A program made the translations under genes and the position numbers. A DNA stretch of 7,046 nucleotides, taken from the NCBI GenBank assembly GCA_007130585.1, contig SLSE01000016.1, forward strand, positions 1-7,046, given 5' to 3'. Source of the stretch: Syntrophomonadaceae bacterium. GTDB taxonomy: Bacteria; Bacillota; Dethiobacteria; DTU022. The notes beneath the pieces were generated by a model that saw only the letters and a program-made list of their open reading frames with translations, was not told the origin of the DNA and did no database searches. Of the stretch, positions 1 through 5,073 are shown piece by piece (position 1 is the stretch's first letter; every line of letters begins with the position of its first letter).

Positions 1-1308
1 ATCGAGTTTATCCGCCGCTACCAGGGCCGGTATTTCTACAGCGAGGCCCGGCGGATCGCCGAGCCCCTGGTTGCTCAGCTGAAGGAATTCCCCGCCCTGG
101 AAGAGATCAGCCTGGCTGGAAGTATCAGGCGCTGCCGGGAGATCGTAAAGGATATCGACCTGGTGGCTTCCTCTGAAGACCCGGCCGGCCTGACTGCCTA
201 TTTCACCGCACTGCCTGCTGTTGCAGAAGTGATTGCCCACGGTGATACCAAAGCTTCTGTCCGCCTGGAAGAGGGTATAAATGCCGACCTGCGCGTGGTC
301 AGGCCGGACCAGTTTCCTTATGCCCTCCACCATTTTACGGGCAGCAAAGAGCATAATACCGCCCTACGCCACCACGCCAAAAGCATGGGCCTGAAAATAA
401 ACGAGTACGGCCTGTTCCGCAGTTCCGGCAATGAGCTTATCCCCTGCAGTGACGAGAAAGAATTTTTTGCCGCTCTCAACATGGCCTACATCGTCCCAGA
501 AATGCGCGAAAACTTTGGTGAGATTGAAGCTGCCGAAGCGGGTAACCTTCCTGTTCTGGTTGAAGTGGAGGATATTCGTGGTATATTCCACGTCCACACA
601 AATTACAGCGACGGGGTAAATACCCTGGAGGAGGTTGTCCGCTATTGTAGCGAGAAAGGCTATCAATACGTGGGAATTACCGATCACAGCCAGTCCGCAT
701 TTTATGCCGGCGGGCTGGGCGAAAAAGCCCTGTCTGAACAGCAGGAAGAAATTGAGGCAATGCGCGAAAAATATCCCGGCATGGCCATTTTCCGCGGGGT
801 TGAATCAGATATCCGGGCCGACGGCAGCCTGGACTACCCCGACAGCGTTCTTGAAAAGCTCGATTTTGTTATCGCCTCGGTCCATTCGGGGCTGAAGATG
901 GAGCGTTCAAAAATGACCGGAAGGCTTTTGCGGGCCCTGTCTCATCCCCTGGTGACCATGCTCGGCCATCCTACCAACCGCCTTCTTCTTGGCCGGGACA
1001 GCTCGCCCATGGAGCTTGAAAAAGTATTTCAGGCGGCTCTCGATAACGGCGTTATTCTCGAATTAAACGCCAGCCCCGCCCGCCTTGACCTCGACTGGAG
1101 GCATCTGAAAAGGGTAAAGGAAATGGGCCTGCTCGTATCGATTAACCCGGATGCCCATCGCCTGGAAAACTTTGAAGACACCGGCGTCGGGGTGGCTATC
1201 GCTCGCAAAGGCTGGCTCGGGAAAGAAGATGTCTTTAATACCCGCTCCCGCGATGAAGTGGAAAAATACCTGCGCCTCCGGAAAAATGGTTTGCATGCTA
1301 AAAATTAA
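1..1308 (+). CDS. polX: DNA polymerase X family protein with PHP domain (5'-truncated by window edge)
   Basis: Frame 1 is open from the first base to a TAA at 1306-1308, giving the last 435 residues. Family X polymerases of this bacterial type are about 570 residues, so roughly 135 N-terminal residues (8-kDa and helix-hairpin-helix part) lie outside the window. Visible residues 40-53 carry the nucleotidyltransferase signature: Gly-Ser at 40-41, Arg-Arg at 43-44 and the catalytic Asp51-x-Asp53. The third carboxylate is probably Asp96. After the thumb region, a PHP domain spans about 192-430 with a full apparent metal-ligand set: His197, His199, Asp204, His229, Glu268, His295, His323, Asp384 and His386. 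This fits a gap-filling repair polymerase with a PHP 3'-5' exonuclease or AP-endonuclease activity, as known for the family, acting in the cytoplasm. An internal ATG at 163 is not the start, because the catalytic DxD lies upstream of it. A terminator follows 24 bases after the stop. Confidence 0.95.
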   Translation: MEFIRRYQGRYFYSEARRIAEPLVAQLKEFPALEEISLAGSIRRCREIVKDIDLVASSEDPAGLTAYFTALPAVAEVIAHGDTKASVRLEEGINADLRVVRPDQFPYALHHFTGSKEHNTALRHHAKSMGLKINEYGLFRSSGNELIPCSDEKEFFAALNMAYIVPEMRENFGEIEAAEAGNLPVLVEVEDIRGIFHVHTNYSDGVNTLEEVVRYCSEKGYQYVGITDHSQSAFYAGGLGEKALSEQQEEIEAMREKYPGMAIFRGVESDIRADGSLDYPDSVLEKLDFVIASVHSGLKMERSKMTGRLLRALSHPLVTMLGHPTNRLLLGRDSSPMELEKVFQAALDNGVILELNASPARLDLDWRHLKRVKEMGLLVSINPDAHRLENFEDTGVGVAIARKGWLGKEDVFNTRSRDEVEKYLRLRKNGLHAKN

Positions 1309-1332
1309 CAGGGGGTTGGAACCTTTCCACTG

Positions 1333-1363
1333 CCTGCCCGGTAACACCGGGGGGCAGGGTTTT
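1333..1363 (+). terminator. Intrinsic terminator of the polX gene
   Basis: CCTGCCC at 1333-1339 pairs with GGGCAGG at 1352-1358. A further GGT/ACC pairing at 1340-1342 and 1346-1348 lies inside, with a three-base bulge. Four T residues follow at 1360-1363. The T tract is short, so efficiency may be moderate, but the position just after the polX stop fits a terminator. Confidence 0.65.
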
Positions 1364-1405
1364 AAGGATTAATGTGGAAATCATTTTTTACGGGAGATGG
1401 GATGC

Positions 1406-1450
1406 AATAAGTTAATAAAAAGTAGCCTGGCTTGTTTTTGTTAACTTATT
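1406..1450. repeat. Palindromic hairpin, copy 1 (upstream of the DUF4126 gene)
   Basis: Arms AATAAGTTAATAAAAA (1406-1421) and TTTTTGTTAACTTATT (1435-1450) form a 16-bp stem with one possible G-U pair. Inside is a small AGC-CTG-GCT hairpin core. The A tract before and T tract after the core are typical of a bidirectional intrinsic terminator. This copy matches copy 2 (2063-2107) at 37 of 45 positions, and its right arm is identical. It ends four bases before the Shine-Dalgarno sequence of the DUF4126 gene, so it could stop read-through from polX or act as a leader structure. Confidence 0.75.
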
Positions 1451-1453
1451 GAC

Positions 1454-1459
1454 GGAGGG
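1454..1459 (+). promoter_or_regulatory. Ribosome binding site that fixes the DUF4126 start
   Basis: GGAGGG lies seven bases before the TTG at 1467-1469. The in-frame TTG at 1449 lies inside the hairpin arm and upstream of this site, so it is unlikely to be the start. Confidence 0.8.
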
Positions 1460-1466
1460 AACGGCT

Positions 1467-2072
1467 TTGGAATACGTTTTGAGTTTATTGATCGCGATCA
1501 GTTTAAGCGCGACCAGCGGTTTTCGGGTCTTTGTACCCCTGCTGATCTTAAGCCTGGCAGCCAATAGCGGGTGGGTGGAGCTTTCCCCTTCGTTTGCCTG
1601 GATCGGCAGCTACCCGGCCCTGGCCGCTTTTGCCCTGGCCACGGCCCTGGAAGCGGGCGCCTACTTTTTCCCCTACGTGGATAATTTGCTCGGGGCGGCA
1701 TCTGTTCCGGTCAGCATGCTGGCCGGCATGATCCTTACCGCTTCAGTCTTTGTTGACCTGCACCCGATGTTAACCTGGACGCTGGCCATAGTTACGGGAG
1801 GCGGCGCCGCCCTGGGAGGCAGCGCTATCAGCAACATTCTTCATGCCGGTTCCACCACAACTACCGGGGGAGCGGCCAACCCCGCCCTGTCGCTGGTAGA
1901 AACCGTATTTACCTTTATCATATCGCTCCTGGCTGTAGTAGTGCCGGCGCTGGCCTTTTTGCTGCTGGTCCTGGTCGCATACATGGTAACAAGGTATTAC
2001 AGCCGCTTCAGGAAAAGACGCCTGCAGGGTGGAGGGAAAAGCGGGGGCAGGCCGGAGCGGCCGGTAAGTTAA
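1467..2072 (+). CDS. DUF4126-type integral membrane protein
   Basis: A 201-residue, strongly hydrophobic protein starting at TTG 1467, chosen because GGAGGG sits seven bases upstream. Hydrophobic segments lie at about 2-30, 48-66, 75-97, 102-120 and 145-175, followed by a basic cytoplasmic-type tail (RYYSRFRKRR, 177-186). The pattern near the N-terminus (SGFRVFVPLL at 17-26), the Glu in helix 2 and the FPYVDN stretch at 68-73 resemble DUF4126 membrane proteins, whose function is unknown. A Gly/Ala-rich stretch at 110-140 contains four Thr in a row. The gene stands alone on its strand between two related hairpins, and the left arm of the second covers its last two codons and stop. Family assignment is by recognition of the pattern; no transport or enzymatic role can be read from it. 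Confidence 0.8.
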   Translation: MEYVLSLLIAISLSATSGFRVFVPLLILSLAANSGWVELSPSFAWIGSYPALAAFALATALEAGAYFFPYVDNLLGAASVPVSMLAGMILTASVFVDLHPMLTWTLAIVTGGGAALGGSAISNILHAGSTTTTGGAANPALSLVETVFTFIISLLAVVVPALAFLLLVLVAYMVTRYYSRFRKRRLQGGGKSGGRPERPVS

Positions 2073-2105
2073 CAAAAACAGGCCTGGCCTCTTTTTGTTA
2101 ACTTA
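2065..2105. terminator. Bidirectional hairpin terminator, copy 2 of the palindromic element
   Basis: TAAGTTAACAAAAA (2065-2078) pairs perfectly over 14 bp with TTTTTGTTAACTTA (2092-2105). The inner core is AGGC-CTG-GCCT. It covers the DUF4126 stop codon (2070-2072) and ends one base before the stop of the convergent 56-residue gene (2107-2109). Because it has an A tract on one side and a T tract on the other, it can terminate both genes. Compared with copy 1, a G-C pair in the core is replaced by A-T, so pairing is conserved although the sequence differs. Confidence 0.85.
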
Positions 2106-2106
2106 T

Positions 2107-2277
2107 TTACCTGGAACCCCAGAAGCCCGGCAGGCGGGATATGATAAAGGTGGCCACCATGTGGCCCAGGAGCAGGCCGAGGACTGCGCCCCAGATATTG
2201 CCGATGAGATTCAGGGAGATGAACAGCAGGATGCTGACGATAAGAATGTAGAGCAGGGGAAAGATCCAGTCGGGCAT
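2107..2277 (-). CDS. Small two-helix membrane protein, 56 residues, function unknown
   Basis: The start is the ATG at 2277. AAGGAG (minus strand, 2288-2283) lies five bases upstream of it. The in-frame ATG at 2292 lies above that site and would add only five residues. The product is almost entirely hydrophobic: one probable helix at about 4-24 (after MPDW), a Gly-Asn turn around 25-28, a second helix at about 29-48, and a short basic end (SRLPGFWGSR). Glycines in the second helix (IWGAVLGLLLGH) could support helix packing. I do not recognise a named family. It is convergent with the DUF4126 gene and divergent from the radical SAM gene. The good ribosome binding site and membrane-protein composition argue for a real gene despite its size. 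Confidence 0.7.
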   Translation of the reverse strand: MPDWIFPLLYILIVSILLFISLNLIGNIWGAVLGLLLGHMVATFIISRLPGFWGSR

Positions 2278-2335
2278 AATAACTCCTTGCATGAATATAT
2301 TGGCTGTACTTTTATTTTAGCATTTTACTTTAATG

Positions 2336-2364
2336 ATTATACCCTTAAATTTAAGGCCGGGCTA
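2336..2364 (-). promoter_or_regulatory. Possible promoter of the 56-residue gene
   Basis: The minus strand reads TATAAT at 2341-2336, a perfect -10 sequence about 60 bases before the start codon. The -35 region 17-18 bases upstream (TTAGCC or TAGCCC) is poor, so the promoter is weak or depends on an activator. Confidence 0.35.
2343..2356. promoter_or_regulatory. 14-bp perfect palindrome in the divergent intergenic region
   Basis: CCTTAAATTTAAGG is a perfect palindrome between the divergent 56-residue gene and the radical SAM gene. It falls inside the spacer of the proposed minus-strand promoter and about 44 bases before the radical SAM start codon. This is a plausible operator for a dimeric regulator, but no binding protein can be named. 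Confidence 0.35.
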
Positions 2365-2399
2365 ATGCCGGCGGGAGATGCCAGGGAGGAACCGCCCCG

Positions 2400-3647
2400 A
2401 TGACACAGCGATCTTCATCATGGACTTACCGCCTGAAACAGGTTCCGGAGCTGGAAAACCTCGAAGTCGAGGTTGAAGCGCTTGGCGGAAGTTTAAGGTG
2501 TGATATCAGGGGAAAGATCTCCCCAATGCTGCGGTTTTTGATCGGGCGGTTTTTTTCATCCCACGATTCCCTCGGCACCCTGGCCAGCGTAAAGGGAAGT
2601 AACATCTACTCTCTCTACTTTCCACCGATTCCCAGCGCGGCCCATGAGCGTCTTTTTGAGTCTTTCTTATCCACCCACGTCTTTAAAAGGCCGAAACCGA
2701 TGGCTGCCACGATTGGTGTTACCGGCCGGTGCCAGTACCGCTGCGTACACTGCAGCGCCGCGGGCCGCAGTGCCGGGCGGCCGGAGATGACTGCGGAGGA
2801 AATCAGGCGGGTCGTGGACGAATGCCTGGAACTCGGGGTCAGTAACATTACTTTTACAGGCGGGGAGCCGCTGCTGCGCCGGGATCTGGCCGGAATGATC
2901 GCATCTGTGCCGCCTGAACTGGCAGTATCCCAGGTTTTTACCAATGCAGCAGACCTTACCCCTGAGCGAATCGCGGAAATGAGCAAAGCGGGGATCTACG
3001 GCCTGCAGGTGAGCCTTGATTCGCCCGATCCGGCTGAGCACGATCGCATGCGCGGTACAGCAGGAGCTTTTGCGGCGGTGGAAAAAGGGATCAAGGAAGC
3101 GCGCCGGGCCGGGTTGCTGGTCGGAGTTTCCACTTACGCAACCCGCAACCGCGTATGGGAAGATCACTTCCTCCCCCGAATGGCTGACCTGGCTGCCGGC
3201 TGGGGCGCCCAGGAGCTGACCGTTTTTGATGCCATTGAAACAGGCGGACTGCTGGGCAAAAAAGATCTTACCCTCGACCGGCTTTCCCGCTGGAAGCTCC
3301 TCGGGCAGATGGGGGCTGTTAACCGGCGTTACCGGGGAAAAATGAGGACTGTTACCCAGAGCTGGACCAACAGCGGGCGGGGGTTTTCCAGGTTGATCGG
3401 CTGCCTGGCCGGCAATTTTCAGATCCATATAACTTCCCATGGTGAATTTACCCCCTGCGATTTCACACCCCTCTCTTTCGGTAGTATCCGCGACTCCCCG
3501 GTTGGCGAGCTGTGGCAGAAACTGCTTTCTCACCCGGCATACAGCCGCCGGAGCCTGCGCTGCCGCATGCAAAACGCTGATTTCCGCAGGAAATATATCG
3601 ATACAATCCCGGAAGGAGAAGATCTTCCGTACAGGTTAAAATTTTGA
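2400..3647 (+). CDS. Radical SAM protein with reduced SPASM/twitch-like C-terminus, substrate unknown
   Basis: A 415-residue protein starting at ATG 2400, with AGGGAGGA nine bases upstream. Residues 1-100 form a non-catalytic N-terminal region I do not recognise. The radical SAM core follows: the CxxxCxxC cluster motif is Cys111, Cys115 and Cys118, GGEP is at 154-157 (SAM amino group contact), and SLDS is at 205-208. The C-terminal part has Cys335, then Gly348-x4-Cys353, which fits the opening of a SPASM domain, but afterwards only Cys388 is present. A full SPASM domain has several more cysteines and carries two auxiliary clusters, so this one probably holds a single auxiliary [4Fe-4S] cluster, as in twitch domains. 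SPASM/twitch enzymes often modify peptides, proteins or cofactors. No precursor peptide with an obvious leader is visible nearby. The gene appears monocistronic, ending before a hairpin terminator. Confidence 0.88.
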   Translation: MTQRSSSWTYRLKQVPELENLEVEVEALGGSLRCDIRGKISPMLRFLIGRFFSSHDSLGTLASVKGSNIYSLYFPPIPSAAHERLFESFLSTHVFKRPKPMAATIGVTGRCQYRCVHCSAAGRSAGRPEMTAEEIRRVVDECLELGVSNITFTGGEPLLRRDLAGMIASVPPELAVSQVFTNAADLTPERIAEMSKAGIYGLQVSLDSPDPAEHDRMRGTAGAFAAVEKGIKEARRAGLLVGVSTYATRNRVWEDHFLPRMADLAAGWGAQELTVFDAIETGGLLGKKDLTLDRLSRWKLLGQMGAVNRRYRGKMRTVTQSWTNSGRGFSRLIGCLAGNFQIHITSHGEFTPCDFTPLSFGSIRDSPVGELWQKLLSHPAYSRRSLRCRMQNADFRRKYIDTIPEGEDLPYRLKF

Positions 3648-3716
3648 AATAATACCGGGAGGGTTTGCCGGAAGAAGCCTGCTGTTGCCCTTCGGGGCGC
3701 CATGTCTAACTCAAAC

Positions 3717-3767
3717 AAAAACTCTCCGCCTGGCCGGGGTTCGCAAGCGAAACCCGGCCAGGCGGAG
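3717..3767 (-). terminator. Strong hairpin terminator between convergent genes
   Basis: A 15-bp perfect stem (left arm 3724-3738, right arm 3753-3767, beginning CTCCGCC and ending GGCGGAG) is extended by an inner TTCG/CGAA pairing. On the minus strand it is followed, after AG, by TTTTT (3721-3717) and more T residues, so it is best suited to end the GlsB-type operon. On the plus strand it is followed only by a mixed TTAATTTCTT, but it is also the first structure after the radical SAM gene and may end that transcript too. Confidence 0.88.
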
Positions 3768-3800
3768 CGCTTAATTTCTTACTTTTATGGGCACGCGATT

Positions 3801-3968
3801 CTACTTGCCCAGCAGAATTAAAACACCGGCTGCCAGGGCCAGCAGGCCCATTATGATATTTGCCGAGGGGATAGCAAAATCAACCAGCTGCATAAGGCCG
3901 GTTAAAATCAGCCAGATGCTCAGCAGCAGCATCCCCAGGTTTTTAGTAATTCCCATTTTCTTGGCCAT
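3801..3968 (-). CDS. Small two-helix membrane protein, 55 residues
   Basis: On the minus strand an ATG at 3968 follows a near-perfect Shine-Dalgarno AAGGAGG (3983-3977) with eight bases between, and the frame ends at TAG (3803-3801). The product begins MAKKMGITKNLG and has two hydrophobic segments at about 12-28 (LLLSIWLILTGL) and 37-53 (IIMGLLALAAGVLILLG), ending in Lys. The basic N-terminus and short linker suggest a helical hairpin with its ends in the cytoplasm. I know similar short proteins with this IWLI-TGL...GLLALAAG pattern in other bacteria, but no function is assigned to them. It lies 37 bases downstream of the GlsB-type gene on the same strand and just before a strong terminator, so the two are probably co-transcribed. 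The ribosome binding site makes the call firm despite the size. Confidence 0.82.
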   Translation of the reverse strand: MAKKMGITKNLGMLLLSIWLILTGLMQLVDFAIPSANIIMGLLALAAGVLILLGK

Positions 3969-4005
3969 CACCTTTACCTCCTTTTTTGCTCAAGAGCGGA
4001 TACAC

Positions 4006-4257
4006 TCATCGCCTTAATAAGCCAACTATGAATAATACAACAACAGCGCCTCCGGTTGCCACCAGTACTGAGGTTAAGTTAATGCCGGTAACACCGTAAG
4101 ACAATCCTAGGATCGAGGTGGAAAGCCATCCGCCTAACAGGGCGCCGAGTACTCCAAGTAGGATGTTGCCGATTAACCCGAAACCGCCACCCATGATTAA
4201 ACTGGCGAGCAGTCCGGCCAGGGCGCCGACAATAATCCAGGACAGGATGCCCAACAC
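4006..4257 (-). CDS. GlsB/YeaQ/YmgE-type small membrane protein (transglycosylase-associated family)
   Basis: An 83-residue protein with three hydrophobic segments at about 4-20, 25-48 and 62-80, ending Leu-Leu-Arg-Arg. The stretch IVGALAGLLASLIMGGG at 9-25, followed by GLIGNILLGVLGALLGGWL at 27-45, is the typical glycine-rich core of this family. Such proteins are often linked to general or envelope stress responses in Firmicutes; the molecular role is not known. The start is taken as GTG 4257, because GGGAGG (4268-4263) ends five bases upstream. An in-frame GTG at 4263 overlaps that site and cannot use it; TTG at 4254, eight bases away, is a possible alternative. It is the first gene of a likely two-gene operon with the 55-residue protein and has a strong promoter upstream. 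Confidence 0.9.
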   Translation of the reverse strand: MLGILSWIIVGALAGLLASLIMGGGFGLIGNILLGVLGALLGGWLSTSILGLSYGVTGINLTSVLVATGGAVVVLFIVGLLRR

Positions 4258-4301
4258 TTTCACCTCCCGAGCAGTATATTATGGGTATTGCCCTTAATGT
4301 A

Positions 4302-4331
4302 ATCATATCAAAGCGCCGTTCAATCTGTCAA
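4302..4331 (-). promoter_or_regulatory. Strong sigma-A type promoter of the GlsB-type operon
   Basis: The minus strand reads TTGACA (4331-4326), an 18-base spacer, then TATGAT (4307-4302). TG one base before the -10 makes it an extended -10 promoter. Transcription would begin near 4295, leaving a leader of about 40 bases to the GTG start. It lies downstream of the glycosyltransferase stop, so the small-protein operon has its own promoter rather than relying on read-through. Confidence 0.8.
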
Positions 4332-4394
4332 AATTATGCGCTAAGGTTATATTAATAGCAGCGAGGTTAAGGTTCAAGGCATATAATGGAAGCT

Positions 4395-5069
4395 TCAGCC
4401 GGATGAATAGTATTTTTTTTTGATCCTGGCCGGATCAACTCCCAGGCGGAAGGCCAGGAGGGCGTAGAAGATCAGGTATATGGTACGCCAGGGGCTTTCG
4501 GCGTCAAACTTGCGGCTGCTGTTTATAACCGGCCCCTTAAGCAGGACAGTTTTGCCGAGGCGCCGCATCCGGCGGCTGAAATCAACATCGGTCATGATCG
4601 GCAGGGGGGCAAAACCCCCCAGCCTGTGGAAAGCGGAAGGGCGGACGAATATGCCCCGGTCCCCGAAATAGGTGCCGGTCAGGCGGCAGTAGAGGTTGCC
4701 GCCCAGGCTGAGCAGGCGGTAGAAAAAACGGGGCCCGTCCAGCTGCATGGTAAAGGCGCCGCCGGTAATCCCGGGCGGGATTTTGCGCAGGCGGGCCAGC
4801 GTACCGGGGGCCAGGCGGGAGTCGGCATGCAGGAAGAGGAGCATATCGCCGCCCGCTTCCGCTGCACCGGCATTTAGCTGGGCTGCCAGCCCCGCCCGGC
4901 CCAGGGCAACAACTTCTACGCCGCAGCGCCGGGCAGCTTCCAGGGTGCCGTCTTTACTGCCCCCGTCAACAACGAACACCTGCACATTTTCCCGCTGGGC
5001 CAGCACACTTTCCAGGCAGCCGGTAAGCCGGGCTTCTTCATTAAGGGCTGGAATGATAACAGAAATCAT
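4395..5069 (-). CDS. Family 2 glycosyltransferase, rSAM/selenodomain-associated (TIGR04283-like)
   Basis: A 224-residue GT-A fold glycosyltransferase. Residues 1-8 are the opening beta strand (ISVIIPALNEE follows Met1), DGGS at 35-38 is the first nucleotide-binding Asp, and LFLHADS at 78-84 is the DxD-type metal and nucleotide site. GGAF at 103-106, GDRGIFVR at 136-143 and the MTDVDFSRR block at 159-167 form the acceptor and catalytic side, with Asp161 or Asp163 a candidate base. SSR at 184-186 also fits the family. A hydrophobic stretch at 196-210 near the C-terminus may touch the membrane. Length and motif order match the small transferases found next to ArsS-type radical SAM genes. It starts four bases after the oxidoreductase stop; AAGG inside that gene's end serves as ribosome binding site, so translation is probably coupled. 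No hairpin terminator is seen after its stop. The sugar donor and acceptor cannot be read from sequence. Confidence 0.88.
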   Translation of the reverse strand: MISVIIPALNEEARLTGCLESVLAQRENVQVFVVDGGSKDGTLEAARRCGVEVVALGRAGLAAQLNAGAAEAGGDMLLFLHADSRLAPGTLARLRKIPPGITGGAFTMQLDGPRFFYRLLSLGGNLYCRLTGTYFGDRGIFVRPSAFHRLGGFAPLPIMTDVDFSRRMRRLGKTVLLKGPVINSSRKFDAESPWRTIYLIFYALLAFRLGVDPARIKKKYYSSG

Positions 5070-5073
5070 AGGG

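Noticed and set aside
1449..1466. Earlier TTG start at 1449 for the DUF4126 protein
   Set aside because: It lies in the hairpin right arm, upstream of the GGAGGG site, and would add only six non-hydrophobic residues.
1406..2107. Insertion sequence or composite transposon bounded by the two hairpins
   Set aside because: The only gene inside is a DUF4126-type membrane protein, there is no transposase, and no target-site duplication is evident. Kept only as a repeat finding.
2095..2403. Plus-strand open frame of 102 codons leading into the radical SAM gene
   Set aside because: It overlaps the 56-residue membrane protein gene in antisense and begins inside the hairpin arm. The minus-strand frame has the ribosome binding site and a membrane-protein pattern.
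2667..3572. Open reading frame of 301 codons on the minus strand
   Set aside because: It lies wholly antisense to the radical SAM gene, whose motifs are unmistakable, and its translation is Pro/Cys/His-rich with no domain-like pattern or membrane segment.
3787..4017. Plus-strand open frame of 76 codons
   Set aside because: It is antisense to the 55-residue gene, which has a near-perfect ribosome binding site; no such site precedes the plus-strand frame.
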